Part shown: positions 27,161 through 36,948 of the stretch, piece after piece | Numbering within the stretch: the stretch's first letter is position 1 | Layout of the letters: each line of letters starts with the position of its first letter | Assembly (NCBI RefSeq): GCF_014699035.1 | Contig: NZ_JACXAA010000004.1 | Span: forward strand, 248,001 to 312,000 | Reading direction: 5' to 3' | Length of the DNA: 64,000 nucleotides | Origin: Spirosoma validum | GTDB taxonomy: Bacteria; Bacteroidota; Bacteroidia; Cytophagales; Spirosomataceae | Notes under the pieces: generated by a model | Told to the model about the DNA's origin: nothing | The model's database searches: none | Seen by the model: the letters and a program-made list of their open reading frames with translations, nothing else | Program-made: the position numbers and the translations under genes

Positions 27161-28228
27161 ATGCAGAAAAAAGCATTAGTAGTTGGTGTCAGCGGTATTA
27201 CTGGCAGTAATCTGGCCCAAAGGCTCCTTGCCCAAGAATGGACCGTGTATGGGTTGGCCCGTAATCCCGCCACAGAGCTAAACGGACTGATTCCTATCGC
27301 AGCGGATCTTTTACGTATGGACAACCTGGAGGCTGCCTTGTCCGAAATTAGTCCTACCCACGTGTTTATTACCAGTTGGATGCGCAACGAAACTGAAGCT
27401 GAAAACATCCGGGTAAACAGTCTGATGGTTCGCAACTTGCTGAATGCGGTTGCGCCAACGAAATCGGTGCAACATGTGGCGCTGGTAACTGGATTAAAGC
27501 ATTACCTGGGTCCGTTTGAGGCTTATGCCAAAGCCGGTACATTACCCATAACGCCGGTACGGGAAGAACACCCCAGACTGCCGATCGAGAACTTCTACTA
27601 CGCCCAGGAAGATGAGGTATATGCTGCCGCTGAGCGAGATGGCTTTACCTGGAGTATTCACCGTCCGCATACGGTAATTGGCAAAGCGGTTGGCAATATG
27701 ATGAACATGGGGACAACCCTTGCCGTCTATGCATCTATCTGTAAAGAAACTGGCAGGCCGTTTCAGTTCCCGGGTTCCGGTGCCCAATGGAACGGGCTAT
27801 CTGATGTAACGGATGCCCGGGTTTTGGCTCAGCATATGATCTGGGCAGCGACCACCGAGGCAGCCCATAATCAGGCATTCAATGTGGCCAACGGTGATAT
27901 ATTTCGCTGGAGCTGGCTCTGGCAACAGCTAGCAGACTGGTTTGACATCGACGCGAAAGGGTTTGATGGTAGCATTCACCCGCTGGAAGTCCAGATCGCT
28001 ACCGATGGAACGCTATGGGCAGATATAGCTTCTCGATACAACTTAAAAGAGCCTAATCTGGATCGTCTGGCATCGGCCTGGCATACGGATTTAGATTTGG
28101 GCAGACCCCTTGAAGTGATGACAGATATGTCGAAGAGCCGGAAGCTGGGCTTTACCGTTTATCAGGATACTCGTGATTCGTTCTTTGATTTGTTTGCCAG
28201 GCTTCGAGAAGAAAGGCTGATTCCGTAA
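27161..28228 (+). CDS. PRISE-type SDR (progesterone 5-beta-reductase / iridoid synthase-like)
   Basis: NAD(P)H-dependent reductase of the atypical SDR group acting on enones. ATG 27161 is used rather than the upstream in-frame TTG. Rossmann motif VGVSGITGSNL, the PRISE signature WTVYGLARNP, catalytic Lys113 in GLKHYLGPFEAY and Tyr146/147 in ENFYYAQED, then WSIHRPHTVIG. 355 residues, the normal PRISE size. Transcribed away from the AraC/SDR pair. Substrate not known. Confidence 0.9.
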   Translation: MQKKALVVGVSGITGSNLAQRLLAQEWTVYGLARNPATELNGLIPIAADLLRMDNLEAALSEISPTHVFITSWMRNETEAENIRVNSLMVRNLLNAVAPTKSVQHVALVTGLKHYLGPFEAYAKAGTLPITPVREEHPRLPIENFYYAQEDEVYAAAERDGFTWSIHRPHTVIGKAVGNMMNMGTTLAVYASICKETGRPFQFPGSGAQWNGLSDVTDARVLAQHMIWAATTEAAHNQAFNVANGDIFRWSWLWQQLADWFDIDAKGFDGSIHPLEVQIATDGTLWADIASRYNLKEPNLDRLASAWHTDLDLGRPLEVMTDMSKSRKLGFTVYQDTRDSFFDLFARLREERLIP

Positions 28229-28257
28229 AGACATCACTGTCAATCATCAAGCCTAAT

Positions 28258-28413
28258 TTATACTTTATTGCCCGAGTCAATGGCATGATCAAAATAGGTG
28301 TTCTGTGTCTCCGAAAGCCGGACCTGACCCGGACCACTGATGAAATGTGCATCGCCCTCTGTTTTCCACACAGATGATTTTACGAGATTAAATTTATCAA
28401 AGAAAAACTCAGT
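28258..28413 (-). pseudogene. C-terminal remnant of an unrecognised gene
   Basis: A 51-codon open stretch on the minus strand that reads like protein (FNLVKSSVWKTEGDAHF, ISGPGQVRLSETQNTYFDH) and ends at a stop, but has no start codon and is preceded by a stop codon at 28414-28416. Probably the tail of a lost gene. Family not recognised. Confidence 0.4.
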
Positions 28414-28454
28414 TTAGCGAAGGACCAGCTACTACCCGATAAAGGGCCCTGAGA

Positions 28455-28643
28455 TCAGAAATGAGAAAGACGATACGTTAGCAGCAGATTATAGCCATGT
28501 TGACGAAGCTGGCTGTCGGCTTCACGGGTAAGGCTTTCGTACAACACTGAGCGAATGAAAAACTGGGCAGACACAGAAGGAATACGAGTTTTTTTTACGC
28601 ATTTCGGAGAGAATATCGCTCGATGCCAAGCCAGTAGATTTAT
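28455..28643 (-). pseudogene. C-terminal remnant, possibly an outer-membrane beta-barrel
   Basis: About 62 codons open on the minus strand without a start, ending QLRQHGYNLLLTYRLSHF and stop. The alternating hydrophobic end with terminal Phe is the signature of a last outer-membrane strand. A stop codon closes it upstream. A decayed gene is inferred. Confidence 0.35.
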
Positions 28644-29044
28644 CTATTTCTACCCCACTTATTGGAGAGAGGCAGTGTTAGGTTGGCACGTAACATCGTG
28701 TTTGCCTGAATGTTCCCGGTTGCTCTCCCATCCCGGACCATTGGGTAACAATAAACGGGTGACCAAATCGATAAAAGCGGACAAATTCTGCCAAAAAGCC
28801 CCTAGGTAGGTCAGTGTTAGGGTTTCGGAGCTGGTAACAGCCTGCTTAGATAAGCATCATAAGGCTTTATGATTATCATCATAGATTGCTCTTATGGGGA
28901 AGAATAAATTTGTCATAAAGAGAATCATCTGTAAGCTGCCCAGCTACGGGCGTTTGCTGGGTCTACGGTTATAGGCAATAGCATAATGTTGTTTAGTTTA
29001 GAGGTTAGTAGAGTGCTGGTAAGCGAATACGATTACGTATTAAG

Positions 29045-29076
29045 AAAAAAGGCGGAGCGTTGGCCTGGCCTTTTTT
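29045..29076. terminator. Possible bidirectional terminator
   Basis: AAAAAAGGC and GCCTTTTTT flank a 14-base centre that can pair further. It lies just after the minus-strand frame 29098-29316. Confidence 0.45.
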
Positions 29077-29677
29077 CGAGCTTCCTTTCAGGAACGACTA
29101 AATCGCCAGGATTAAAATGATGACACCAGACGTCTGGACCAGACGGAGCTGTCGAACGAAGCTATTTCCTATAGGTACGGGGTAACTTTGGCCGACGTTC
29201 TGCAAGCAGCCGACTTGTTTGCTACCGATGTATGAAGACAAAATAAGCAGTGCCAGGAGCTTTGTGAACCTGGAATGAAATGTCTCCCATTTTGCTCTGA
29301 TGCAGAAAAAAGCCATACAGCAGACGCGATTTTTATGACAAGCAGTTGATCAGGCCAACGTAATGATCAGAATATCGGGTACCCGAAATTGTCTATCGGC
29401 TATTCGACAAGTGATTTGTGTAGCCTCATTAGCAACGTAACCAGATTGTTTGGGCTGTACCGCTATTTGGCTGTAACGGAAGCCTGCTTCGCTGGATTGG
29501 ACGATCGCCTGCGGGCGGTTCAGTCATCGATTAGCTGGCAGCCTGTATCTAGTTTCTTTATCAGCTAACTGCTCATACAAGGCAATAACTATTGCAAAAA
29601 TGGGCACAGGTTTATACTTCTGTTTTGAACTCTTTGCTTCGAAAGCAAACTTTAGTGGAATGAGGGTCATTAATCGT

Positions 29678-30041
29678 TTAGTTCCCTTCCCAATCTTGAA
29701 GATAAAGTCTGGTGCCATAAAACTTCATCGACTCATCAAATAAATGTTCTCGTTCAACGACAGTTAATGTCTCGGTGCAAGCTGGCCAGAACGTTTGCCG
29801 AATGTCTTTTGGGATTTCTAGCCAATCATTCGTAGCGGGTAGAAACGGCATTGAGATTTCAGGGCCAGGGTTTGAATAATCCTGATGGTGCAAGTAGATG
29901 ACATACATAGCTTTGTGAGGAAATCTTCTGTGTATAACAAAAAAAATCCCTAAATGTCTGAGCGCCATTAAGATTAAGACGAATGTATCTCCAGTAGCCT
30001 TCGGCTTGAAGATTATAAGTACTACCGGAAATTAGTATCAA
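29678..30041 (-). pseudogene. Hypothetical protein broken at an A8 run
   Basis: The minus-strand frame starting 30041 (ILISGSTYNLQAEGYWRYI) changes frame at the homopolymer 29939-29946 and continues as FPHKAMYVIYLHHQDYSNPG ... FYGTRLYLQDWEGN to a stop at 29678. Joined, it would give about 120 residues. Not recognised. Either an inactivated gene or a base-calling error. Confidence 0.35.
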
Positions 30042-30221
30042 GCCGACTCTGTTCTCATATCCGTAATATAACTCGATAGTAAAGATTTACCGCTTCGACT
30101 ACCCGGTGAAAGTCATTTTTTACCGTGAATAGATGAATGCCATGCTCATAGACTTTCTGCCTGAGTTAATCACTAATGGAAGCGGATAACCTGATGACGG
30201 TTCTATTTATTTCACGTCAAT

Positions 30222-30467
30222 TTACCCCGTCTTGTGTCTGGCTTTTTCGGCGTCAATTTTTGTCTGCAACTCGTCAAACTGACACTTTATGGCTTCTAAC
30301 TGCTCAAGGAGTCCTTTTTGCCGTTGTTCCAATTGATTCATAACGTGCATGGCACGCTCAGTTCTCTGGATCAATTGTTGATAAACTAGCTCCAAGTGGT
30401 AGATTCGTTCTAGTTGACTTTTCAAGGAGTGATTCATCGTTACGCTGGACTCAAATTGCTGCTCCAT
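30222..30467 (-). CDS. Small coiled-coil protein, 81 aa
   Basis: Almost wholly helical and charged with heptad-like spacing (LKSQLERIYHLELVYQQLIQ, then LEQRQKGLLEQLEAIK). The frame is open for about 22 codons upstream of ATG 30467 but has no ATG there. It points away from the CheB gene 256 bp off. May be a small partner or adaptor; no family recognised. Confidence 0.5.
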   Translation of the reverse strand: MEQQFESSVTMNHSLKSQLERIYHLELVYQQLIQRTERAMHVMNQLEQRQKGLLEQLEAIKCQFDELQTKIDAEKARHKTG

Positions 30468-30723
30468 TTGATCGACTCGTTTAAGGACTTGTTGACGATT
30501 CGTTTCAGGGATTTTTAACTTGATGTGTAATATGGAGGTTTACAGGTAAAGCATTAAAATTCAACCGAAGACACAATCGGGTTGGCTGTAGGAGCAAAAA
30601 CAAGGGTGAGTTTCCCTATATTCGTGAGGGCTAGTCCTCGCATCATCGAGTGCTACGACTACAGACGTATCCAAATCCACGATAGTCGTCACCAGTAGCT
30701 GACAACCCACACCTTATCCTTAC

Positions 30724-31677
30724 ATGGAAAAACGAAATATCATTGTTATAGGCGCATCGGCGGGCGGCTTCGACGCCATTCAACGCCTGAGCGCTTGCTT
30801 ACCGCCCGCTCTGGACGCAGCCATCTTTATTGTCTGGCACATGGCACCAACAATTCGGGGGATGTTGCCTCGGGAACTGGCGAAGCTGACAACGATCCCG
30901 GTTGCCCACGCCGTTGATCACGAACTGATTCAGACTAACCGCATTTATATCGCGCCACCCGATCGGCATATGCTAATCGAGAACGGCCGCATCCGTATCA
31001 CCCACGGACCCAAAGAAAATCACTTTCGCCCCGCCATCGATCCTCTGTTTCGTTCAGCGGCTTATGCCTATGGCAGCCGGGTGATTGGCGTGATCTTGTC
31101 CGGTGCCCTCGACGACGGTACCGCTGGTCTGTGGACCATCAAGCATCGGGGTGGGATGGCCCTGGTTCAGGACCCCCAGGAAGCCTTGGTATCCGCCATG
31201 CCTGAAAGTGCCATCCGCCAGGTAGCCATTGACCTTATTGCCCCCCTTGTTCACTTAGCCGCTTTACTGGTTCAACTGGTGGGGGAGGACGTTTCACCGC
31301 AACTACCCATACCCATCGAGGAGGACAAGAAAACAAAAGCTGAGATTAGCATTGCAGCCGGGGATACAGCATTAGGAACGACGATTGGCCAGTTTGGTCC
31401 ACCCAGCGCCTATGCCTGCCCGGACTGTCACGGCGTGTTAACCCGACTTAACGAAGGCTCTTTGACCCGCTTTCGTTGTCATACCGGTCACGCCTATTCA
31501 GCCGATGCTTTACTGACCACCGTGTCCGAAAAAATTGAAGACAGCCTTTACAGTGCCCTTCGGGGTATGGATGAGCGGGTTTCGCTACTCAACCAGCTTG
31601 GCGACCAGTTTGCCGATGCTAACCATCCTAAGCAGGCGGCTCTTTATTTTCAGCAAGCCCAGGAAACTCAACAGTAG
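30724..31677 (+). CDS. Stand-alone CheB-type methylesterase with C-terminal zinc-ribbon-like segment
   Basis: Removes methyl or amide groups from glutamates of chemoreceptor-like proteins. There is no receiver domain. Catalytic triad visible: Ser12 (GASAGG), His39 (IVWHM), Asp131 (SGALDDG). After a linker, YACPDCHG and RCHTGHAYS supply Cys232, Cys235, Cys252 and His256, a metal-binding pattern known in CheB-like proteins of this type. The frame stops at TAG 31675-31677, but the same frame goes on as SELVRQSVRTHRSLGP for 39 codons to TAA 31795-31797, so the stop may be a recent mutation. 317 residues. Upstream of the CheB/CheR fusion. Confidence 0.9.
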   Translation: MEKRNIIVIGASAGGFDAIQRLSACLPPALDAAIFIVWHMAPTIRGMLPRELAKLTTIPVAHAVDHELIQTNRIYIAPPDRHMLIENGRIRITHGPKENHFRPAIDPLFRSAAYAYGSRVIGVILSGALDDGTAGLWTIKHRGGMALVQDPQEALVSAMPESAIRQVAIDLIAPLVHLAALLVQLVGEDVSPQLPIPIEEDKKTKAEISIAAGDTALGTTIGQFGPPSAYACPDCHGVLTRLNEGSLTRFRCHTGHAYSADALLTTVSEKIEDSLYSALRGMDERVSLLNQLGDQFADANHPKQAALYFQQAQETQQ

Positions 31678-31743
31678 AGCGAGCTCGTTCGCCAGTCCGT
31701 ACGAACTCACCGCTCCCTGGGGCCCCCAACCGAGAACGACCAT

Positions 31744-31775
31744 ACGACCGATTTCGATGATGTTGAATCGGTCGT
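31744..31775 (+). other. Perfect 10-bp stem-loop between the CheB and CheB/CheR genes
   Basis: ACGACCGATT and AATCGGTCGT with a 12-base loop. No T tail. It may be a transcript-processing or attenuating hairpin, or simply part of the former coding tail of the CheB gene. Confidence 0.4.
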
Positions 31776-31867
31776 CCGGGCCACTGATCCTCTTTAAATC
31801 CGACAGCCAGATCTCGCTAGCTTTGAGCAAGAAAAAATCCTTCCTGAAAAGCCAAAATAAACCAGTC

Positions 31868-34800
31868 GTGACAGAACTATTAGTCGTGGGCATCGGTGCC
31901 TCCGCGGGGGGTGTGGAAGCACTAACCCAGTTTTTTAAGCAGGTGACCCCCGATTCGGGTTTGGCCTACGTAGTCATCCTGCACCTGTCGCCCGATTATG
32001 ACAGCCAGTTGACTCAAATCCTGCAGGACGTGGCCAGCATTCCTGTCAGTAAGGTGGACGAGCGGGTGGAGGTCGTCGCCAATCATGTTTACGTCGTACC
32101 TCCCAATAAGCACCTGCAAATGGACGAAGGGCATCTAGTGGTACTGCCTAATACCCAGATCGAAGACCGGCGGGCACCAGTGGATATTTTCTTTCGCACG
32201 CTGGCGGAGTCGCATCAGGAGTTGGCTATAGGGGTGATTCTCTCGGGCACCGGCGCCAACGGCTCCATGGGCCTCAAGCGCATCAAGGAGCGGGGCGGGG
32301 CGGTCTTTGTACAGAATCCCCGCCAGGCCACCTTCAATGAGATGCCCCGCCATGCCATCGCCACGGATCTGGTGGATGATATTCTGCCTGTAGAAGAAAT
32401 ACCGGCCCGGCTGCTGGCTTACGCCCAGAGCCGGGGTACACTAATTATTCCCCTGGAGCCTTCGTCAAATCAGGAGGACCAACAAGCAGCCCTGCGTGAG
32501 GTGTTCACTCAACTGCGGGTGCGCACCGGACACGATTTTACCAATTACAAGCGTCCCACAATGCTCAGGCGAATTGAGCGTCGCCTGAACGTGCGCAACC
32601 TGCCCGACCTACCCGCTTACGTGAGCTTTCTGCGGGAGCATCCCGAGGAAATCCAGGCACTGCTGAAAGATTTGTTGATCTCGGTCACCAACTTTTTTCG
32701 CGATAGCCCCGTCTTCACCACGCTGGAACATCAGCTCATATCCATACTCACCCATAGTAAAACCCAGGACAATACTCTGCGCATCTGGGTAGCAGGCTGT
32801 GCCACAGGCGAAGAGGCCTATTCACTGGCGATGCTATTCGCCGAACGTACGCTGGACATTGTTGATGCGCCGAACGTACAGATCTTCGCCACCGACCTGG
32901 ATGAGACCGCTCTGAACACCGCCCGGGATGGGCTCTATACCCTGAACGATGCTGCCGACGTATCGCCCGAGCGGCTGCGTCGCTTTTTTACCAAAGAAGG
33001 GGAAAGCTATCGTGTTCGGCCCGAGATTCGGGAGATGGTTTTGTTTGCCCACCACAACGTGCTCAAAGACCCGCCCTTTTCCCGGCTGAATCTGATAAGC
33101 TGCCGTAATCTGCTCATTTACTTTAATCAGACAGCCCAGCAGCGGGCGCTGGAGACCTTTCACTTTGCTCTAAATCCGGGCGGGTATCTGCTGTTGGGCC
33201 TGGCCGAAACGACCGACGGTACTCGTGATCTGTATGCTCCCGTTCATCGGGAGCACCACTTGTTTCAGAGTCGATCAGTGGCCCCCCGCGCTTACCCCGT
33301 GCCCGAGATCAGTGCCGGTATAGCCCCCGCCCAAAAACGAGGGTCAGAAGCCACCCTGGCTCAAGAAAATCCGTCGAACGGTCGACTGAGTTATGGCGAG
33401 CTGCACCACCAGGTACTTGAGCAGTATGGGCCCCCCTCGATCCTGGCCAATGAGGCCTTAGACATCCTGCATGTGTCCGACCGGGCAGGACGTTACCTCC
33501 AGGTTGGGGGGGGCGAACCGTCCAAAAATCTACTTCAACTCATTCAGTCCGACCTGCGCCTGGAACTTCGGTCGGCTTTTTACCGGGCGGTTCAGCAACG
33601 GACCCCCGTGGTAGTGCCCCGACTCACGGTACGTCTGGACGGCCAGGTTCAGACGATCACCCTTCACGTCCGACCGGTACTGGGCGAAGGGGATCCGGCT
33701 CGCGGTTTTATACTGGTTCTCTTTGAGCCAACGACCGAAGAATCAGACACGTTAACCCGTGAGCGGTCCCCGGTCGAGCCCATGGCGCATCAGTTGGAGG
33801 AAGAATTGATTCGGGCCAAAGCGCAACTACGGCTCGCCAACGAGCAGCATGAGCTCCAGGCTGAGGAACTCAAAGCAGCCAACGAAGAATTGCAGGCGAT
33901 CAACGAGGAGTTGCGCTCGTCGGCCGAGGAGTTGGAGACCAGCAAGGAAGAGCTTCAGTCGATCAACGAAGAACTTACGACGATCAATCAGGAGATGAAG
34001 ATTAAACTGGAAGAGATTTCTCTGGCCAGCAACAACTTGCAGAACCTGATTAACGCCACCGACATAGCCACCCTGTTTCTGGACCGAAGCCTGCGGGTCA
34101 ACCTGTTCACGCCCGCTACGCGAACTATTTTCAATTTGATTGCCACCGACACGGGGCGGCCCCTAAGCGACATTACCAGTCGACTGGACTATCTTCAATT
34201 GCAGGTTGATGCCGAAGCGGTGCTGGCCACGCTCCAACCCATCGAGCGAGAAGTCAGATCGACGGACGGCCGCGTATATATGGGGCGGATATTTCCCTAC
34301 CGCACGTCCGACGACCGTATTAACGGCCTGGTGCTAACCTTTGTCGACATCACCCAACGTAAGAAAGCCGAAGAAGCCAACTATTTTCTGGCCTCGATTG
34401 TCGAATCATCGCAGGATTCGGTGCTGACGGTCAATTTTGCGGGGCTGATTACCAGTTGGAACCAAGCTGCCGAATCGCTCTACGGCTACCCGGCGGAGGA
34501 AGCCATCGGTCAACCGCTGAGTCTGTTGACCATGCCCCAGGACCTGGTTCAGATGTTGCGCAACGTGGAGAAAATCAAACTGAACCAGCGGGTTGAAACC
34601 TATGAAACCATCCGGGTCAATAAAGCCGGGCAGTCCCTGGATTTGGAGGTGGTACTCTCGCCAGTGAAAGATGCCACCGGGCAGGTCATCGGCCTTTCCA
34701 CGGTAGCCAGGGATATTACCCAGCGCAAGGCCGTGGAAGAAGCTTTGCGGGAGTCAGATCGACGGAAAGACGAGTTTTTGGCGATGCTGGCCCACGAATT

Positions 34801-35887
34801 ACGTAATCCACTGGCCCCCGTTCGCCATACTCTGCAAACGCTGGGGCTTAGCGGTGGACAAACCGAGACCATGAGCGCAGCCATCGCGTTGATGAATCGA
34901 CAGGTTAACCAGTTAGTTCGGCTGGTGGATGACTTACTGGATGTCAGCCGAATCAATCAGGGGAAAATTACGCTGCAGTTGGAGCGACTGGATCTGAAGG
35001 CCCTGTTGGCGGATGCCCTTGATGACGTACGCCCCCTCTTTGAAGCGCGCCATATCGAATTGTCAATTTCGTTGCCCAGTAAATCCATTTACCTGTCCGG
35101 CGATGCTGCCCGGCTGACTCAGGTCATGACCAATTTACTGACGAATGGTGCCCGGTATACCCCCGAGGGGGGGCAGGTTTGGGTCAGCCTGGATCAGGTA
35201 ATTGAGGAGCCGAACCATTCCATGGCTTGCTTGCGGGTACGCGATACGGGCATCGGTCTGGCGGCTGATCAGCTGGAGCGCATTTTTGAGTTGTTTGCGC
35301 AGGTAGATAATTCGCTGGCTCGCACGAAGGGTGGATTGGGATTGGGTCTGACGCTGGTCAAACGCCTGGTTGAGTTGCACGGCGGGCGGGTAGAAGCCCG
35401 AAGTGAGGGCCTGGGGCTAGGGAGTGAGTTTTTAGTTTACCTGCCCGTTTTACCCGTTGTAGATCCGTCTATAGAAAACACCTCGATCCCAGTCGCTTCA
35501 CCAATATCAGGCCGCAGGATTTTAGTTGTGGATGATAACCAGGATGCGGCTGACTCCTTCGCCCTGCTGCTGGAACTGACCGGCTATACGGTTGAAGTTT
35601 GCTACAGTGGTCAGCAAGCTCTGGAAGCTGCGGAGCAACTACAGCCAGACGTTATCCTGCTCGACATTGGAATGCCCGGGTTGGATGGTTACGAAACGGC
35701 CCGTTTGATTCGTCAACAGGCCTGGGGTCGCCATTTGATTCTAATTGCCCTGACGGGTTACGGCCAGGCCGATGACAAGCGACAAAGTCAGGAGGCTGGT
35801 TTTGACGGTCACCTGGTTAAACCGGTCGAGCTGGAAGCGGTATCTCAGTTGTTGGATTCGTTTGTGCCGCCCGGAACCACGGCCTGA
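31868..35887 (+). CDS. CheB-CheR-PAS-histidine kinase-receiver hybrid sensor
   Basis: GTG 31868 is taken as the start because (M)TELLVVGIGASAGG matches CheB starts; the frame is open to 31535, but the upstream part overlaps the CheB gene and reads as noise. Domains in the 1339 residues: CheB 1-190 (Ser12, His39); CheR methyltransferase about 210-475 (VAGCATGEEAYSLAM binds SAM; SCRNLLIYF); a long coiled coil about 640-720 (EELKAANEELQAINEEL); two PAS domains about 725-960; HisKA with AHELRNPLAP near 975; HATPase (DTGIGL, GLGLGLTLVK); C-terminal receiver (ILLDIGMPG). The CheB catalytic Asp is Asn131 (GTGANG). Likely a signalling hub with methylation and kinase outputs. Confidence 0.92.
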   Translation: MTELLVVGIGASAGGVEALTQFFKQVTPDSGLAYVVILHLSPDYDSQLTQILQDVASIPVSKVDERVEVVANHVYVVPPNKHLQMDEGHLVVLPNTQIEDRRAPVDIFFRTLAESHQELAIGVILSGTGANGSMGLKRIKERGGAVFVQNPRQATFNEMPRHAIATDLVDDILPVEEIPARLLAYAQSRGTLIIPLEPSSNQEDQQAALREVFTQLRVRTGHDFTNYKRPTMLRRIERRLNVRNLPDLPAYVSFLREHPEEIQALLKDLLISVTNFFRDSPVFTTLEHQLISILTHSKTQDNTLRIWVAGCATGEEAYSLAMLFAERTLDIVDAPNVQIFATDLDETALNTARDGLYTLNDAADVSPERLRRFFTKEGESYRVRPEIREMVLFAHHNVLKDPPFSRLNLISCRNLLIYFNQTAQQRALETFHFALNPGGYLLLGLAETTDGTRDLYAPVHREHHLFQSRSVAPRAYPVPEISAGIAPAQKRGSEATLAQENPSNGRLSYGELHHQVLEQYGPPSILANEALDILHVSDRAGRYLQVGGGEPSKNLLQLIQSDLRLELRSAFYRAVQQRTPVVVPRLTVRLDGQVQTITLHVRPVLGEGDPARGFILVLFEPTTEESDTLTRERSPVEPMAHQLEEELIRAKAQLRLANEQHELQAEELKAANEELQAINEELRSSAEELETSKEELQSINEELTTINQEMKIKLEEISLASNNLQNLINATDIATLFLDRSLRVNLFTPATRTIFNLIATDTGRPLSDITSRLDYLQLQVDAEAVLATLQPIEREVRSTDGRVYMGRIFPYRTSDDRINGLVLTFVDITQRKKAEEANYFLASIVESSQDSVLTVNFAGLITSWNQAAESLYGYPAEEAIGQPLSLLTMPQDLVQMLRNVEKIKLNQRVETYETIRVNKAGQSLDLEVVLSPVKDATGQVIGLSTVARDITQRKAVEEALRESDRRKDEFLAMLAHELRNPLAPVRHTLQTLGLSGGQTETMSAAIALMNRQVNQLVRLVDDLLDVSRINQGKITLQLERLDLKALLADALDDVRPLFEARHIELSISLPSKSIYLSGDAARLTQVMTNLLTNGARYTPEGGQVWVSLDQVIEEPNHSMACLRVRDTGIGLAADQLERIFELFAQVDNSLARTKGGLGLGLTLVKRLVELHGGRVEARSEGLGLGSEFLVYLPVLPVVDPSIENTSIPVASPISGRRILVVDDNQDAADSFALLLELTGYTVEVCYSGQQALEAAEQLQPDVILLDIGMPGLDGYETARLIRQQAWGRHLILIALTGYGQADDKRQSQEAGFDGHLVKPVELEAVSQLLDSFVPPGTTA

Positions 35888-35927
35888 TCCTGTGGCTACG
35901 TAGCTAACTAACGTCACTCCATACGAC

Positions 35928-36656
35928 TTATGATTGACCGCTCTCTTCGACCGGAGCATAGGTCAATACTTGGTTCAATGAGTGCACGGCGACGTTCACA
36001 TTCCGATGCAGCATGTCCAGGTATTTTGTCCGATCAGTGGCCTTAAGCGGCCTTTGTAGCAAGCTAGCTGCCGTGGCGAGAATACCAAACGCGCTACGCA
36101 GATCATGAGCAGCCTGCCGCAGGTGGTCCACGCGCGGTATGGCCAAATGGGGGCGGGTATCCGGCGCTAGGGGAAGCGTTGGTAGCGGCTCGTCCCCTCT
36201 TGTTTGCCACAATTGATCAGCATAGCCAATACTGTCCCTGCTAACCTGCTTCGATAGGTTAAGCAATTGACGATACACCTGGGTAATAACCCAGGGCTGC
36301 GTTTGGGGATAGCGCTCCAGGAACTGCTGGATCTGTTCATCCAGGACATCATAAAGGTTGTCTACTACCCTAAACCATTCAGCCAGAGAGTAGCCCCCTT
36401 GCCAACAGTAAAGTTGAAGGCTCCTGCCATCCAGACCACTTACCCGGGACTCACCCATGACACGCTGGATAAGGCGATGAAGTAATACCCGTAGCATTTC
36501 CGTATACGCCTGGCGGGAATGGCAGGTGAAGGGATGAAGCGCTTCATCCAGCGAGCATTTCGTCTGCCACCGGTCAACGATTATCTCCTGCTGGCTTAAT
36601 AAGTAGTCGGCCAATTGCCCAAGTTGCGCTTTGTCGGCATCGGTTAATGAACTCAT
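35928..36656 (-). CDS. Truncated histidine kinase: RsbRD-like N-terminus and DHp only
   Basis: 242 residues. The N-terminal helical part (LADYLLSQQEIIVDRW) resembles RsbRD/globin-coupled sensor input domains. The C-terminus has a HisKA-type segment (LRQAAHDLRSAFGILATA) with the phosphoacceptor His, but the protein stops about 45 residues later, without any ATP-binding domain. Only 40 bases separate its stop from the end of the hybrid kinase, so no room is left for the missing domain. It could act as a phosphotransfer protein or an inhibitor that dimerises with kinases, or be a broken gene. Confidence 0.75.
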   Translation of the reverse strand: MSSLTDADKAQLGQLADYLLSQQEIIVDRWQTKCSLDEALHPFTCHSRQAYTEMLRVLLHRLIQRVMGESRVSGLDGRSLQLYCWQGGYSLAEWFRVVDNLYDVLDEQIQQFLERYPQTQPWVITQVYRQLLNLSKQVSRDSIGYADQLWQTRGDEPLPTLPLAPDTRPHLAIPRVDHLRQAAHDLRSAFGILATAASLLQRPLKATDRTKYLDMLHRNVNVAVHSLNQVLTYAPVEESGQS

Positions 36657-36948
36657 CGGTTAGTTGGATTAGTCAGTGAGTTAGTTTGAGCGTAAGGGGA
36701 CTTACATATGGCAATGGTCCTGATAGGGAAAGACGTTGTACAAACCGATTTCCGGTTAATCGCTACACGACTGCCATATACCTCAACAAGGTAAATAGAT
36801 TGACGTATCATTCATTTCTCTATAACAAGCCCGTCAGTAAATATCCTTGACCGGCATACTCCGGCTGATGCGAACTTCATGCCAACGGGTATGGAGAGGT
36901 TGTAAAAAGACATTACGTATCCACGAACCCGACCAAGCTATCTATTTG

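Larger units (their letters stand above)
28644..30221. other. Gene-poor region with degenerate coding traces
   Basis: About 1.6 kb in which only short frames occur. Protein-like stretches appear on the minus strand (29098-29316, with FTKLLALLILSSYIG; 29678-30041, interrupted at an A8 run), and a GGC/GCC hairpin with A and T flanks lies at 29045-29076. I read this as a graveyard of inactivated genes rather than a functional locus. Confidence 0.5.

Noticed and set aside
28555..28809. 84-aa plus-strand frame
   Set aside because: It is rich in Cys, Trp and His with no pattern, and overlaps the better minus-strand remnant.
29126..29137. CCAGACGTCTGG palindrome
   Set aside because: Twelve bases inside degenerate DNA; not enough to propose a function.
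31535..31867. Upstream extension of the CheB/CheR frame
   Set aside because: It overlaps the CheB gene, and the residues before GTG 31868 look like random translation.
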